Shown in pieces: positions 1 to 5,292 of a DNA stretch of 10,841 nucleotides. Each line of letters begins with the position of its first letter. Within the stretch, counting starts at the first letter, position 1. The stretch is taken from the NCBI GenBank assembly GCA_947177115.1, contig CAMWTG010000070.1:1-10841 (forward strand), read 5' to 3'. The translations under genes were made by a program, and so were the position numbers. This stretch comes from an uncultured Clostridia bacterium (GTDB lineage Bacteria; Bacillota; Clostridia; Oscillospirales; Oscillospiraceae). The notes under the pieces are model-generated. The model searched no databases. It saw nothing but the letters and a program-made list of their open reading frames with translations, and was not told the origin of the DNA.

Positions 1-341
1 AGCGTATCGGTGAAGTCACGGAGGTCGGGGCCGGGAATGTGCTCGATCAATATCGAGTGGCGGTGGTCATATAATGCGCTGCCGTAGACTTGGGGGGTAT
101 GGAAATTGTGCTTCGACAGGAAATTCAGGTAGACGTTTACCTCCCGCCGCTCCGAGCTTTTCAGAACGTAAGTCTGTCCGTTGGCGGTGATCTGATAGAC
201 ATTGTACCGCCGCAGTCCACCGCCGCTGTCATCGCAGAATTGCAGGGCGGTGAAGTCGGGAATGGCGGGGGCTTGCAGGATGGTTTCGCACAGCTCCCGA
301 AGGGGAAGGCCGGTTTTCGGTTGGTCGGTGTATAGTCCCAT
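1..341 (-). CDS. APH/choline-kinase-like phosphotransferase, N-terminal part (runs off the window)
   Basis: The frame is open from an ATG at 341 to the window edge, giving 113 residues of the amino-terminal lobe. The protein looks like the aminoglycoside phosphotransferase / choline kinase fold. There is a beta strand with a probable ATP-binding lysine (QTYVLKSS), an acidic residue in the next helix (RREVNVYLNFL), and a hinge-like segment ILIEHIPGPDLRDF that is typical of this superfamily. The catalytic loop (HxDxxxxN) lies beyond the edge, so the substrate cannot be judged; many such proteins phosphorylate small metabolites rather than antibiotics. The start is preceded by AGGAGG, and the stop codon of the DUF2812 gene (TAG) overlaps this Shine-Dalgarno (TAGGAGG), 12 bases upstream of the ATG. 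It is therefore probably translated with, and regulated by, the PadR operon. Family assignment is from motif appearance only. Confidence 0.72.
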   Translation of the reverse strand, partial: MGLYTDQPKTGLPLRELCETILQAPAIPDFTALQFCDDSGGGLRRYNVYQITANGQTYVLKSSERREVNVYLNFLSKHNFHTPQVYGSALYDHRHSILIEHIPGPDLRDFTDT

Positions 342-353
342 GATGGGTCCCTC

Positions 354-1739
354 CTATGGCTGCAGGGTCCGGACGATGGTATCCAGCTGCTGAGGTGAGG
401 CATCCTCGCTCAGGCGGAATGTAATGATGCGGTCCGGGTAGAGGAGGAAATAGGAGGTCAGCTCCTCCTGCTTGTATGCCTCCACCGCACCCCAGGGGGC
501 GGGGACCAGCGGCTGTACGGGCCAGGAATCCTCCTCTTCCGCCGCGGTGAGCGCCTCCCAGCATTTCTCCAGCAGCCAGGGCCATTTTGTCTCATAGATC
601 TGATAATACAGCCAGGGAAGATCGCTGTCAAGGTTCATGGCGGCCTGGGTGTACTCGCCGCGAACAGCCAGGAAGGAGCGGTCGATCTCCGCCTTGTAGG
701 AGCAGTGGTCCTCCTCCGTGACGGCACAGCCCAGATCCTCCAGGGTCACGGGGAGGTCATCGCGGTAGATGCCCCGGGTGAAGGAGAAATTCCCATTGCT
801 GTAGGTATAGCTCTCCGCCGGTTCCCGGACTGCACGGATGATCCCGGCGTTGGCCAGTCCGCCAAACAGGAGAGGGGTAAGGAATCCCACGGCTATTCCC
901 GCCCCGATGGCGAAAGCGAAGAAAATTCCCTTGGTATTCTCCCGGCTGGTCCCACGACTCTTCAGTTTCCGGAGCACCCAGCGGCCCAGAAGCATGACGC
1001 CGCTGTACAGGATCAGATAGAGCGCCAGGGCGGGCCACAGTCCGGAAGTGCCGGCATCCACAAAAAAGGACAGCACTACAGCGCCGCAGACCGCCATCAT
1101 GGCGATGGAGGCCAGCAGCCGGAACCGGGTGTGGGGCCTGCGGCAGGCCCCGCCCTTTGCCACGGAACGCTTGGACCGCAGGACCCAGATCAGGTAATCC
1201 AGCAGCATCCCGCAGCCATACAAGAGGATCGCCAGCATCAGGACAATAACGCCCAGCTGGCGGTCATTGGAAAAAAGCTCCATGAGGTCCCGGCGGAATA
1301 TGCTCCAGAACACCGGCAGGCTTATGACGGGCAGCGCCAGAAGCAGAGCATAGCTGAGGACGGAGGTTTTCCGCATGGTGCGGCGGATGGCGGCCAGCTT
1401 CACCGCCTCGTCCGTCTCAATGGGCACCGGGTCCGGGCAGGCGGAGTGGAAATACTGGATGGGTCCGTAAACCGCCGCCAGCTCCCACCCGGCGGCGCGG
1501 CAGTAGTCGATATAGGTCTCCTGCCCCTCGGTGAGGCCGGGGTCAAAAACGGACGCCTCGGGGAAAAAGGCAACGGCGTATTTCACCCGGGCCGGTTCGG
1601 CCCGGTAGTAGATGTACCACCAGTTGTCCACGCTCTCCAGCAGCCAGCCTTTAGCGGCCATTTTTTCCAGATGGCGGGCAATAGCCCCGGTGTCGTCCAC
1701 CTGGTACCAGATCATCTGACGCTTTTTATCCCGGCTCAT
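354..1739 (-). CDS. DUF2812 multi-pass membrane protein
   Basis: The product is 461 aa. Residues about 8-110 form a soluble domain of DUF2812 type (MIWYQVDDTGAIARHLEKMA, then WWYIYYRAEPARVKYAVAFF, an aromatic-rich beta region). Five hydrophobic segments follow, near residues 127-146, 162-187, 207-228, 232-256 and 271-295. A C-terminal region of about 160 residues looks soluble and ends YFLLYPDRIITFRLSED. The biochemical function of DUF2812 is unknown; the family usually sits directly behind PadR-type regulators in Firmicutes, as here. The start ATG overlaps the padR stop codon (ATGA) and has AAAGGAGG upstream, so translational coupling is likely. The open frame continues upstream through the PadR gene, but the coupled ATG with its Shine-Dalgarno is clearly the better start. 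Expression probably follows PadR control, with de-repression under an unknown signal, perhaps envelope stress (inference). Confidence 0.88.
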   Translation of the reverse strand: MSRDKKRQMIWYQVDDTGAIARHLEKMAAKGWLLESVDNWWYIYYRAEPARVKYAVAFFPEASVFDPGLTEGQETYIDYCRAAGWELAAVYGPIQYFHSACPDPVPIETDEAVKLAAIRRTMRKTSVLSYALLLALPVISLPVFWSIFRRDLMELFSNDRQLGVIVLMLAILLYGCGMLLDYLIWVLRSKRSVAKGGACRRPHTRFRLLASIAMMAVCGAVVLSFFVDAGTSGLWPALALYLILYSGVMLLGRWVLRKLKSRGTSRENTKGIFFAFAIGAGIAVGFLTPLLFGGLANAGIIRAVREPAESYTYSNGNFSFTRGIYRDDLPVTLEDLGCAVTEEDHCSYKAEIDRSFLAVRGEYTQAAMNLDSDLPWLYYQIYETKWPWLLEKCWEALTAAEEEDSWPVQPLVPAPWGAVEAYKQEELTSYFLLYPDRIITFRLSEDASPQQLDTIVRTLQP

Positions 1740-2056
1740 GCGTTGGCCTCCTTTCCGAAATTCACATAGTCCTCCGTCTGCCGGCGGAGACGCCGGACCT
1801 CTTCCTCCAGCCGCAGGCGGCCCTTTACTGTAATCTGGTAGCTGCGTTTCCGGCCCTCTACCCGGGTCTCCTGAATAAAGCCCTCCTGCTGGAAACTCTC
1901 CAACAGACTGTAGAGCGTGCCGGGGCCGATGATGACCCGGCCTTCCGTGATGCGGGACACCTGGTCCATCACATCCACCCCGCAGCACTCCCGCTGGAGG
2001 CACAGCAGAATATAAAACATCTGCTCCGTCAAAGTCTGGAATTTTTCCCGGGCCAT
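1736..2056 (-). CDS. PadR-family transcriptional regulator
   Basis: This 106-aa protein is a short (s2-like) PadR regulator. The winged helix-turn-helix covers about residues 5-80: FQTLTEQMFYILLCL, then the recognition region GPGTLYSLLESFQQEGFI, and the wing ETRVEGRKRSYQITVKGRLRL, which carries the conserved 'R(K)-x-Y-x-(I/L)T-x-x-G' pattern. The short C-terminal helix (EEEVRRLRRQTEDYVNF) would be the dimerisation helix. The ATG at 2056 has GAGAGGAGG eight bases upstream. The gene is first in an operon with DUF2812 and an APH-like kinase and overlaps the former by ATGA. Its promoter carries repeated TCGATATT sites, so autorepression is likely. The inducing ligand is unknown. There is a pair of cysteines (ECCGVD) near the first helices; no metal or redox role is claimed. 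Confidence 0.93.
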   Translation of the reverse strand: MAREKFQTLTEQMFYILLCLQRECCGVDVMDQVSRITEGRVIIGPGTLYSLLESFQQEGFIQETRVEGRKRSYQITVKGRLRLEEEVRRLRRQTEDYVNFGKEANA

Positions 2057-2073
2057 GGGGACGCCTCCTCTCC

Positions 2074-2125
2074 AATATCGATATTCGTTATTTCCGTCTT
2101 CAATATAACATCGATATTCGATATT
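2074..2125. promoter_or_regulatory. Probable PadR operator: three TCGATATT sites over promoter and leader
   Basis: On the plus strand the octamer TCGATATT occurs at 2078-2085, 2111-2118 and 2118-2125, the last two overlapping by one base. The first copy is half of a perfect 12-bp palindrome, AATATCGATATT (2074-2085), located just downstream of the predicted transcription start. The other two fill the -35/-10 spacer. Centre spacing between the first and second copies is 33 bp, about three helical turns, so dimers could bind the same face of the helix. PadR proteins commonly bind palindromes in their own promoters. That this PadR is the binder is inference. Confidence 0.7.
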
Positions 2126-2130
2126 GTCAA
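2102..2130 (-). promoter_or_regulatory. Sigma-A-type promoter of the PadR operon
   Basis: Read on the minus strand, TTGACA (2130-2125) is a perfect -35. It is followed by a 17-base spacer (2124-2108) and TATATT (2107-2102), one mismatch from the -10 consensus. Transcription would start near 2095, giving a leader of about 40 bases before the padR ATG at 2056. This is the best promoter in the window. Its spacer is filled by the TCGATATT repeats described separately, so RNA polymerase and a bound regulator would compete. Confidence 0.85.
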
Positions 2131-2139
2131 GAGGGCGGG

Positions 2140-2168
2140 AAAAGGGGCCGGCGCGAAAGCCGGCCCCT
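2140..2168 (-). terminator. GC-rich hairpin terminator after the DUF4349 gene
   Basis: AGGGGCCGGC and GCCGGCCCCT form a perfect 10-bp stem around a 6-base loop (2143-2152 with 2159-2168). Read on the minus strand the stem begins five bases past the DUF4349 stop codon and is followed by only four T residues (2143-2140) and then C-rich sequence. It separates DUF4349 from the PadR promoter. The short T tract makes it a moderate terminator. The form 'GTAGGGGCCGGC...' also resembles dispersed intergenic palindromes common in this bacterial group, so it may be a copy of one (from general knowledge, not checked). Confidence 0.6.
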
Positions 2169-2173
2169 ACAGG

Positions 2174-3202
2174 TCAATCTTCCTTTTTCTCTTCGGGCCG
2201 CTTCTCTCCGGCCTCCTCCACCCTTGGCGGGACGGCGGCGGAACGCTCCGCCTTCCTCCGCCTCCGGCGGCAAAGGAGCAGGATCACAGCCGCAATGACC
2301 GCCGTCAGGAGCAGCAGCGTCATCCAATTCCGGGCCAGACCAATGGTAAAGTCCTCCAGGCCCTCCACGCCCCGCTGGAATCCCGTGGAAAAGGCGGTTC
2401 CCAGCCGCTGGGCGAAAGTCACCGGGACCTCCTCATCGGTGGAGAGGCGGTAGACCTCCTGGAGGTTGAGGTTGACGGTGGAGTAGTTGATGAGGCTGTC
2501 ATACTTCCGGAGGCTGCCGGTGAGGTACTCGATCTGCAGCTCCGTCTCGCTGATGGCGCTCTCGATGGTGATGATGTCCTCCATGTTCTCCGCCTTGCCC
2601 AACAGCTCCTGGAGGCGCTCCAGCTTGGTGCGCTGGGTGGTCAGCCGGGCCTCCTGGTCGTAGTAGGCCTCGCTGACGTCCTCCAGGTAGTCCGTGCAGC
2701 CGGTGACGTGGGCGGTCTCCCCGGCCCGCTCCAGGAAGGTGCGGAAGTTCCCCGCCGGGATACGGACCACGCAGCTGAGACTGCGGTAGTACCTCCCCTG
2801 GTTCAGGCTGCGATGCTCAAAGTAGCCTCCCAGCTCGTCCACCAAGTCCGAGAGGGCCTGGGAGGCGGCATCGTACTCCTTGGTCTCCAGGTCCATGTCG
2901 GCGGTGTAGATCATCTTCGCGCCGGCGGGAATGTTGCCGTAGCCGCCGACACCCTCCTCATAGACGCCCTCGGCGCCCATGGGGACGTCCGGTTCCGGGC
3001 CGGGCATGGCATCGGCCCAGCCCGCCTCCGCGCCAGACATGTCGAAATTGCTTGATGTGTTTCTGTCGGCGGCATCCATGGGGGCGCTGGGGGCCATCTG
3101 GTCGGTCGCAATGGAGTCCATGCTGCCGCCATTGCTGCCGCCGCAGGCGGCCAGGGACAGCAGCGCCAGCGCTGCCAGCAGGGCAAATACTTTCTTTTTC
3201 AT
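2174..3202 (-). CDS. DUF4349 membrane lipoprotein
   Basis: The product is 342 aa. Residues 1-20 are a lipoprotein signal (MKKKVF..., hydrophobic core, LSLAAC with Cys20 as the lipidation site, then GGSNGG). A low-complexity Ser/Gly/Pro/Met-rich linker covers about 21-95. The DUF4349 domain follows at about 96-250: MIYTADMDLETKEYDAAS, a GGYFEHRSL segment, an alpha-helical coiled coil around 180-230 and a closing beta strand (INYSTVNLNLQEV). A transmembrane helix (about 293-310) with a positive RRRRRK stop-transfer and a charged cytoplasmic tail ends the protein. It should be tethered at both ends with the domain outside the membrane. Function is unknown. I chose the ATG at 3202 because AAAGGAGG lies just upstream and the signal peptide begins there; a longer frame from 3256 adds no recognisable sequence. 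It lies 86 bases behind the HAD gene. Confidence 0.9.
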   Translation of the reverse strand: MKKKVFALLAALALLSLAACGGSNGGSMDSIATDQMAPSAPMDAADRNTSSNFDMSGAEAGWADAMPGPEPDVPMGAEGVYEEGVGGYGNIPAGAKMIYTADMDLETKEYDAASQALSDLVDELGGYFEHRSLNQGRYYRSLSCVVRIPAGNFRTFLERAGETAHVTGCTDYLEDVSEAYYDQEARLTTQRTKLERLQELLGKAENMEDIITIESAISETELQIEYLTGSLRKYDSLINYSTVNLNLQEVYRLSTDEEVPVTFAQRLGTAFSTGFQRGVEGLEDFTIGLARNWMTLLLLTAVIAAVILLLCRRRRRKAERSAAVPPRVEEAGEKRPEEKKED

Positions 3203-3258
3203 CCGATCTTCCTCCTTTTTTGTTTCTGCAAGCGGCCTATATTTATACAGACGCAAAT

Positions 3259-3276
3259 CAGGAAGAAATGTTCCTG
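3259..3276. repeat. Short inverted repeat between the HAD and DUF4349 genes
   Basis: CAGGAA and TTCCTG are separated by six bases in the 86-base gap. No T tract follows on the minus strand, so it does not look like a terminator. It lies about 11 bases upstream of an AT-rich TATAAATATA (3247-3238, minus strand), which could be a weak -10 box without a convincing -35. An operator for DUF4349 is possible but not shown. Confidence 0.3.
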
Positions 3277-3288
3277 CGGGGGAAATTT

Positions 3289-4134
3289 TTATTGGATGGC
3301 CCGCAGCTGGCTGGCCTTTTCCTCATAGAGCTGCTGGCTGACGGCCATTTTCCGGATGATATTCTTCACCGTGATCTCCAGCTCCGTGCCCTCCCGGTAG
3401 TCGGCAGGGTAGATGTAATCCACCCGTCCCTGCCGCAGCAGCTGCTCCACGCCCCGGCGGTTCACCGCCTGATAGACGGCGATGGCCTGACCGCCGTAGG
3501 CGCGCATCATCTTCATGCAGGGCACATCGCTGAGGCCGTCCCCCAGGTAGATCATGTTGGGGAAGGGCACCCGCTTGCTGTCATCCGGCATGGAGTCGTT
3601 GAGGGTACGGTCATCGGAAACGTCCAGCACGCCCTTGTTGATCCGGTAGACAAACTGGGTCTTGGCGGTGAAGTTCACCGCCAGACGGGGCCAGGTGGGG
3701 TTTCCCTCTCCATCGTAGTAAAACTCGCTGGCGTAAATTTCCTTGAATTCCCCGGCAATGGCGCTGCCCTCGATGATCTCCCGGAGGCCGGAGGAGATCA
3801 CATAGTGCTCCACCTGGACCCCCAGGAGGCCCCCGTAGCGGTTGATCCGCTCAAACCAGCCGGTCACGCCAGGGAAGAAGGAAACATTCCGCCCGCAGTG
3901 GTTCAGCCGCTGGCGGGTCAGCGGAAGGCCCCTTTTTTCCGATTCCCGGATCATGGCGTACATGTAGGCCAGGACGCTGTCCATCTTCTCCTGACGGCCG
4001 AAGTCGTTGGCGATCTTCCAGAAGTCCCCCGGGGCCAGGCCAAGAGAGGGGATGAAGGCGTAGTTCTGCATATCCTGGGTACAAAGGGTTTTGTCGAAGT
4101 CATAAAGAAGGGCGATAATGGGTTGGTTCGGCAT
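3289..4134 (-). CDS. HAD-superfamily hydrolase (putative phosphatase)
   Basis: The protein is 281 aa. Motif I is YDFDKTLC with the nucleophile Asp12 and acid/base Asp14. Motif II is the serine in YVISSG (about 114-115), motif III a lysine near 158-167, and motif IV IYLGDGLSDVPCMK with Asp199 and Asp203 for Mg2+. The insert between motifs I and II (about 20-105) is mostly helical, as in C1-type caps of PF12710-like HAD enzymes. All catalytic residues appear present, so it should be an active cytoplasmic phosphatase; the substrate cannot be inferred. The ATG at 4134 has AGAAAGGAG upstream at good spacing. A 42-codon upstream extension of the frame runs through a hairpin-rich non-coding stretch and is rejected. 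The DUF4349 gene follows 86 bases downstream. Confidence 0.88.
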   Translation of the reverse strand: MPNQPIIALLYDFDKTLCTQDMQNYAFIPSLGLAPGDFWKIANDFGRQEKMDSVLAYMYAMIRESEKRGLPLTRQRLNHCGRNVSFFPGVTGWFERINRYGGLLGVQVEHYVISSGLREIIEGSAIAGEFKEIYASEFYYDGEGNPTWPRLAVNFTAKTQFVYRINKGVLDVSDDRTLNDSMPDDSKRVPFPNMIYLGDGLSDVPCMKMMRAYGGQAIAVYQAVNRRGVEQLLRQGRVDYIYPADYREGTELEITVKNIIRKMAVSQQLYEEKASQLRAIQ

Positions 4135-4220
4135 TGGAGGCTCCTTTCTCCGCGCCTGGCTGGCGCGGGGCGGGTGGTTTCTGGTCGATGGCCCGGGACC
4201 TGCGCGGCCCCGGACTCCGC

Positions 4221-4250
4221 GGGTACTTTTTGTGTGAACAAAAAGTACCC
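4221..4250. repeat. Perfect 13-bp AT-core hairpin (GGGTACTTTTTGT / ACAAAAAGTACCC)
   Basis: The arms are 4221-4233 and 4238-4250 with a 4-base loop GTGA. On the plus strand A residues follow; on the minus strand T residues precede it. It does not have the layout of a plain terminator for a neighbouring gene. It resembles the second AT-core hairpin at 5114-5139 on the other side of the small-gene island, suggesting a dispersed palindromic element. Confidence 0.75.
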
Positions 4251-4278
4251 AAAAAATCACTTAAACCTGCGGTTTAAG
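4251..4278 (-). terminator. Probable terminator downstream of the XRE remnant
   Basis: CTTAAACC and GGTTTAAG form a perfect 8-bp stem with a 3-base loop (4260-4267 with 4271-4278). On the minus strand the stem is followed by TGA and then six T residues (4256-4251). This would end transcripts coming from the XRE remnant before the HAD gene. Confidence 0.55.
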
Positions 4279-4434
4279 AATCCCTTATTGATTACGGGGA
4301 GCTTTTTATTTTGCGCTTGTCCTGTAGTCCGTCCGGTCTGAACCGGGCTTCTGTTCCGTGTATCGGGCGAAGCGTCTGTTTCAGGATGGCATCTTAGTCC
4401 CTACCGTTGATACACGCTGGATCTCCCGGGGCGG

Positions 4435-4620
4435 TCACCGGTTGACTTCTCGTTTATCCGTCCGGCCTGCCAGGTAGTCCATAGATACGCCGAAATAGTC
4501 CGCCAGAGCTACCAGGCCCTTCATCTCCGGACAGGCGCGGCCTTTTTCATAAGAGTAGACCGCATACCGCTTTACCCCAATGATTCTTCCTACGGCCTCC
4601 TGCGATAAACCATGCTCTAT
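4435..4620 (-). pseudogene. Truncated XRE-family helix-turn-helix regulator
   Basis: The minus-strand frame ending in TGA at 4435 translates to about 60 residues of a Cro/CI-type helix-turn-helix protein: EHGLSQEAVGRIIGVKRYAV, then YSYEKGRACPEMKGLVALAD and YFGVSMDYLAGRTDKREVNR. Helices 2 and 3 (SQEAVGRIIGV...AVYSYEKGR), the 'P-x-x-x-L-x-x-LADYF-x-V-S-x-D-Y-L-x-G-R-T-D' tail and a normal stop are all present. The first 10-15 residues (usually M...LRxxR/K) are missing: upstream of GAG at 4617 the same frame reads unrelated codons with no ATG, GTG or TTG start in reach, and no other frame restores the homology. The break lies near 4618-4620, exactly where the plus-strand small gene's leader begins. 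I therefore call it a 5'-truncated remnant; a non-standard start cannot be excluded. The family call is firm, the pseudogene status likely. Confidence 0.75.
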
Positions 4621-4656
4621 GCTGTATGGGTAATAAATACCACACGCAGGAGGCCG
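4593..4656. repeat. 12-bp inverted repeat enclosing the small gene's Shine-Dalgarno
   Basis: CGGCCTCCTGCG (4593-4604) and CGCAGGAGGCCG (4645-4656) are perfect reverse complements 40 bases apart. The right arm holds AGGAGG (4648-4653), the ribosome binding site of the plus-strand gene at 4662. The left arm lies inside the XRE remnant, where its complement encodes the SQEAV residues. If transcription on the plus strand starts upstream of 4593, the left arm would mask the ribosome binding site. Confidence 0.8.
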
Positions 4657-4661
4657 CCAAA

Positions 4662-4901
4662 ATGACCAACATATTGACTGACCTCTACCATCTTCTCGCG
4701 CCGCAGACGCAAACGGAGGATAAAAAGCTCATTTTGGAACGAAACAGCGATAAAATAGAGCAAATTGAACGGCAGGTATCGGAACAGGATATTTCCTCCT
4801 TCATGGACGTACAGACGGAATTGAGCACATACCGGGAGGAAACCGCTTTCGTCAGGGGTTTCCAGCTGGCGGTGCAAATTCTGTTTGCAGCGCGGGACTA
4901 G
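4662..4901 (+). CDS. Small hypothetical protein, DUF6809-like
   Basis: This is the only credible plus-strand gene. The 79-aa product is soluble, charged and helical: MTNILTDLYHLLAP, a coiled middle (LILERNSDKIEQIERQVSEQ), and a C-terminal FVRGFQLAVQILFAAR. Small Clostridia proteins grouped as DUF6809 share the size, the 'LY' start and the closing F-x-x-GF-x-L helix, so I suggest that family with modest confidence; function is unknown. The ATG at 4662 has AGGAGG eight bases upstream, so I prefer it to the ATG at 4626, which lacks one. GC content by hand count is about 49%, below the surrounding housekeeping genes, which fits acquisition by transfer. It points away from the truncated XRE gene, a head-to-head arrangement often seen for a regulator and its target. 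Its promoter is uncertain: TAATAA at 4631-4636 could be a -10 box but no good -35 is seen. Confidence 0.72.
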   Translation: MTNILTDLYHLLAPQTQTEDKKLILERNSDKIEQIERQVSEQDISSFMDVQTELSTYREETAFVRGFQLAVQILFAARD

Positions 4902-5077
4902 TAAAAGACGAACCATTCCCCTCAAAGAAGCATCCCACCGCCGCGCCCCGGCGCAGCAGTCGAAGTCCAACGAAAGAACGCATCCGCTGGCGCTTCGCCC
5001 CCTAACGGCCCAGGGAACCCCGCAGAACAAGCGGTCTCCCAGTTCGTAGCGTAATAAAAACAAAACATGCCAGGGAT

Positions 5078-5121
5078 CCTCAAGGGACGTTTCGTCCCTT
5101 GAGGGTGCTTTTGCTTCTTTT
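5078..5121 (+). terminator. Strong hairpin, possible terminator of the DUF6809-like gene
   Basis: CCTCAAGGGACG and CGTCCCTTGAGG make a perfect 12-bp stem with a TTT loop (5078-5089 with 5093-5104). On the plus strand it is followed by GTGCTTTTGCTTCTTTT, a broken T-rich tract. It lies 177 bases past the small gene's stop, so the link to that gene is uncertain; it may instead be a repeat element. Confidence 0.45.
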
Positions 5122-5139
5122 CGCACAAGCGAAAAGAAG
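5114..5139. repeat. Perfect 11-bp AT-core hairpin (CTTCTTTTCGC / GCGAAAAGAAG)
   Basis: The arms are 5114-5124 and 5129-5139 with loop ACAA. Its design (T-run, short GC step, 4-base loop, A-run) mirrors the hairpin at 4221-4250. The two flank the XRE/DUF6809 island. Confidence 0.75.
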
Positions 5140-5261
5140 GCCCCGCCCCGGCAGGGGCAAAGCTAATGGAAAAAAGCGCCCGCCGGCCAGCAGGCCGGTC
5201 AAGCAAGCCGCCCGCGGCGGCAAAAGAAAAGGGGGACGCAGGGGCTCCGCCCCACCGGAAC

Positions 5262-5292
5262 AAAAAGAGGCGGCATGCAGCCGCCTCTTTTT
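5262..5292 (-). terminator. Bidirectional terminator after divIVA
   Basis: AAAAAGAGGCGGC and GCCGCCTCTTTTT are perfect 13-bp arms (5262-5274 with 5280-5292) around a 5-base loop. The stem starts at the base immediately after the divIVA stop codon (TAG, 5295-5293) and gives a T5 tract on both strands, so it can also stop plus-strand transcription from the island. Confidence 0.92.

Larger units (their letters stand above)
4135..4434. other. Non-coding, hairpin-rich stretch upstream of the HAD gene
   Basis: No convincing gene lies here. From the HAD start outward it holds a CCGCGCC/GGCGCGG hairpin (around 4147-4165), GC-rich filler, the long GGGTACTTTTTGT hairpin (4221-4250), a terminator-like hairpin (4260-4278), and a roughly 150-base segment with a CCGGT/ACCGG hairpin (4333-4346) and an 8-bp inverted repeat CGTGTATC/GATACACG (4357-4364 with 4409-4416). 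Short open frames on both strands in the last segment were translated and not recognised. No clear promoter for the HAD gene was found. Confidence 0.55.
4902..5261. other. Gene-free stretch with a series of hairpins
   Basis: About 360 bases follow the small gene with no supported gene on either strand. The first part (4902-5070) is unstructured to the eye and its open frames give low-complexity, arginine- and cysteine-rich translations. The second part is dense in palindromes: a 12-bp hairpin (5078-5104), an 11-bp AT-core hairpin (5114-5139), CCGGCC/GGCCGG (5183-5198) and GGGGC/GCCCC (5241-5253). No tRNA or known structured RNA was recognised. It looks like accumulated intergenic repeat elements. 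Confidence 0.5.

Noticed and set aside
705..1769. Plus-strand open frame of 354 codons opposite DUF2812
   Set aside because: Shadow frame of a clear membrane-protein gene; composition is Gln/Gly/His-rich and domain-free.
3238..3270. Promoter for DUF4349 built on TATAAATATA
   Set aside because: The -10-like box is good but the bases 17-18 positions upstream (CATTTC/ACATTT) do not resemble a -35, so it is not claimed as a promoter.
4135..4260. N-terminal extension of the HAD protein by 42 residues
   Set aside because: It runs through hairpins and GC-rich repeats; the ATG at 4134 has its own Shine-Dalgarno and begins just before motif I.
3052..4341. Plus-strand open frame of 429 codons opposite the HAD gene
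   Set aside because: Antisense to a HAD gene with complete catalytic motifs and a good ribosome binding site; no recognisable domain.
4617..5126. Minus-strand open frame of 169 codons across the DUF6809-like gene and the repeat region
   Set aside because: Starts in a palindromic repeat area, is antisense to a gene with a perfect Shine-Dalgarno, and its translation is Cys/Arg/Leu-rich with no family resemblance.
4902..5261. Possible tRNA or CRISPR array in the hairpin-rich stretch
   Set aside because: No cloverleaf with anticodon and T-loop signature was found, and the palindromes are all different with no regular spacing.
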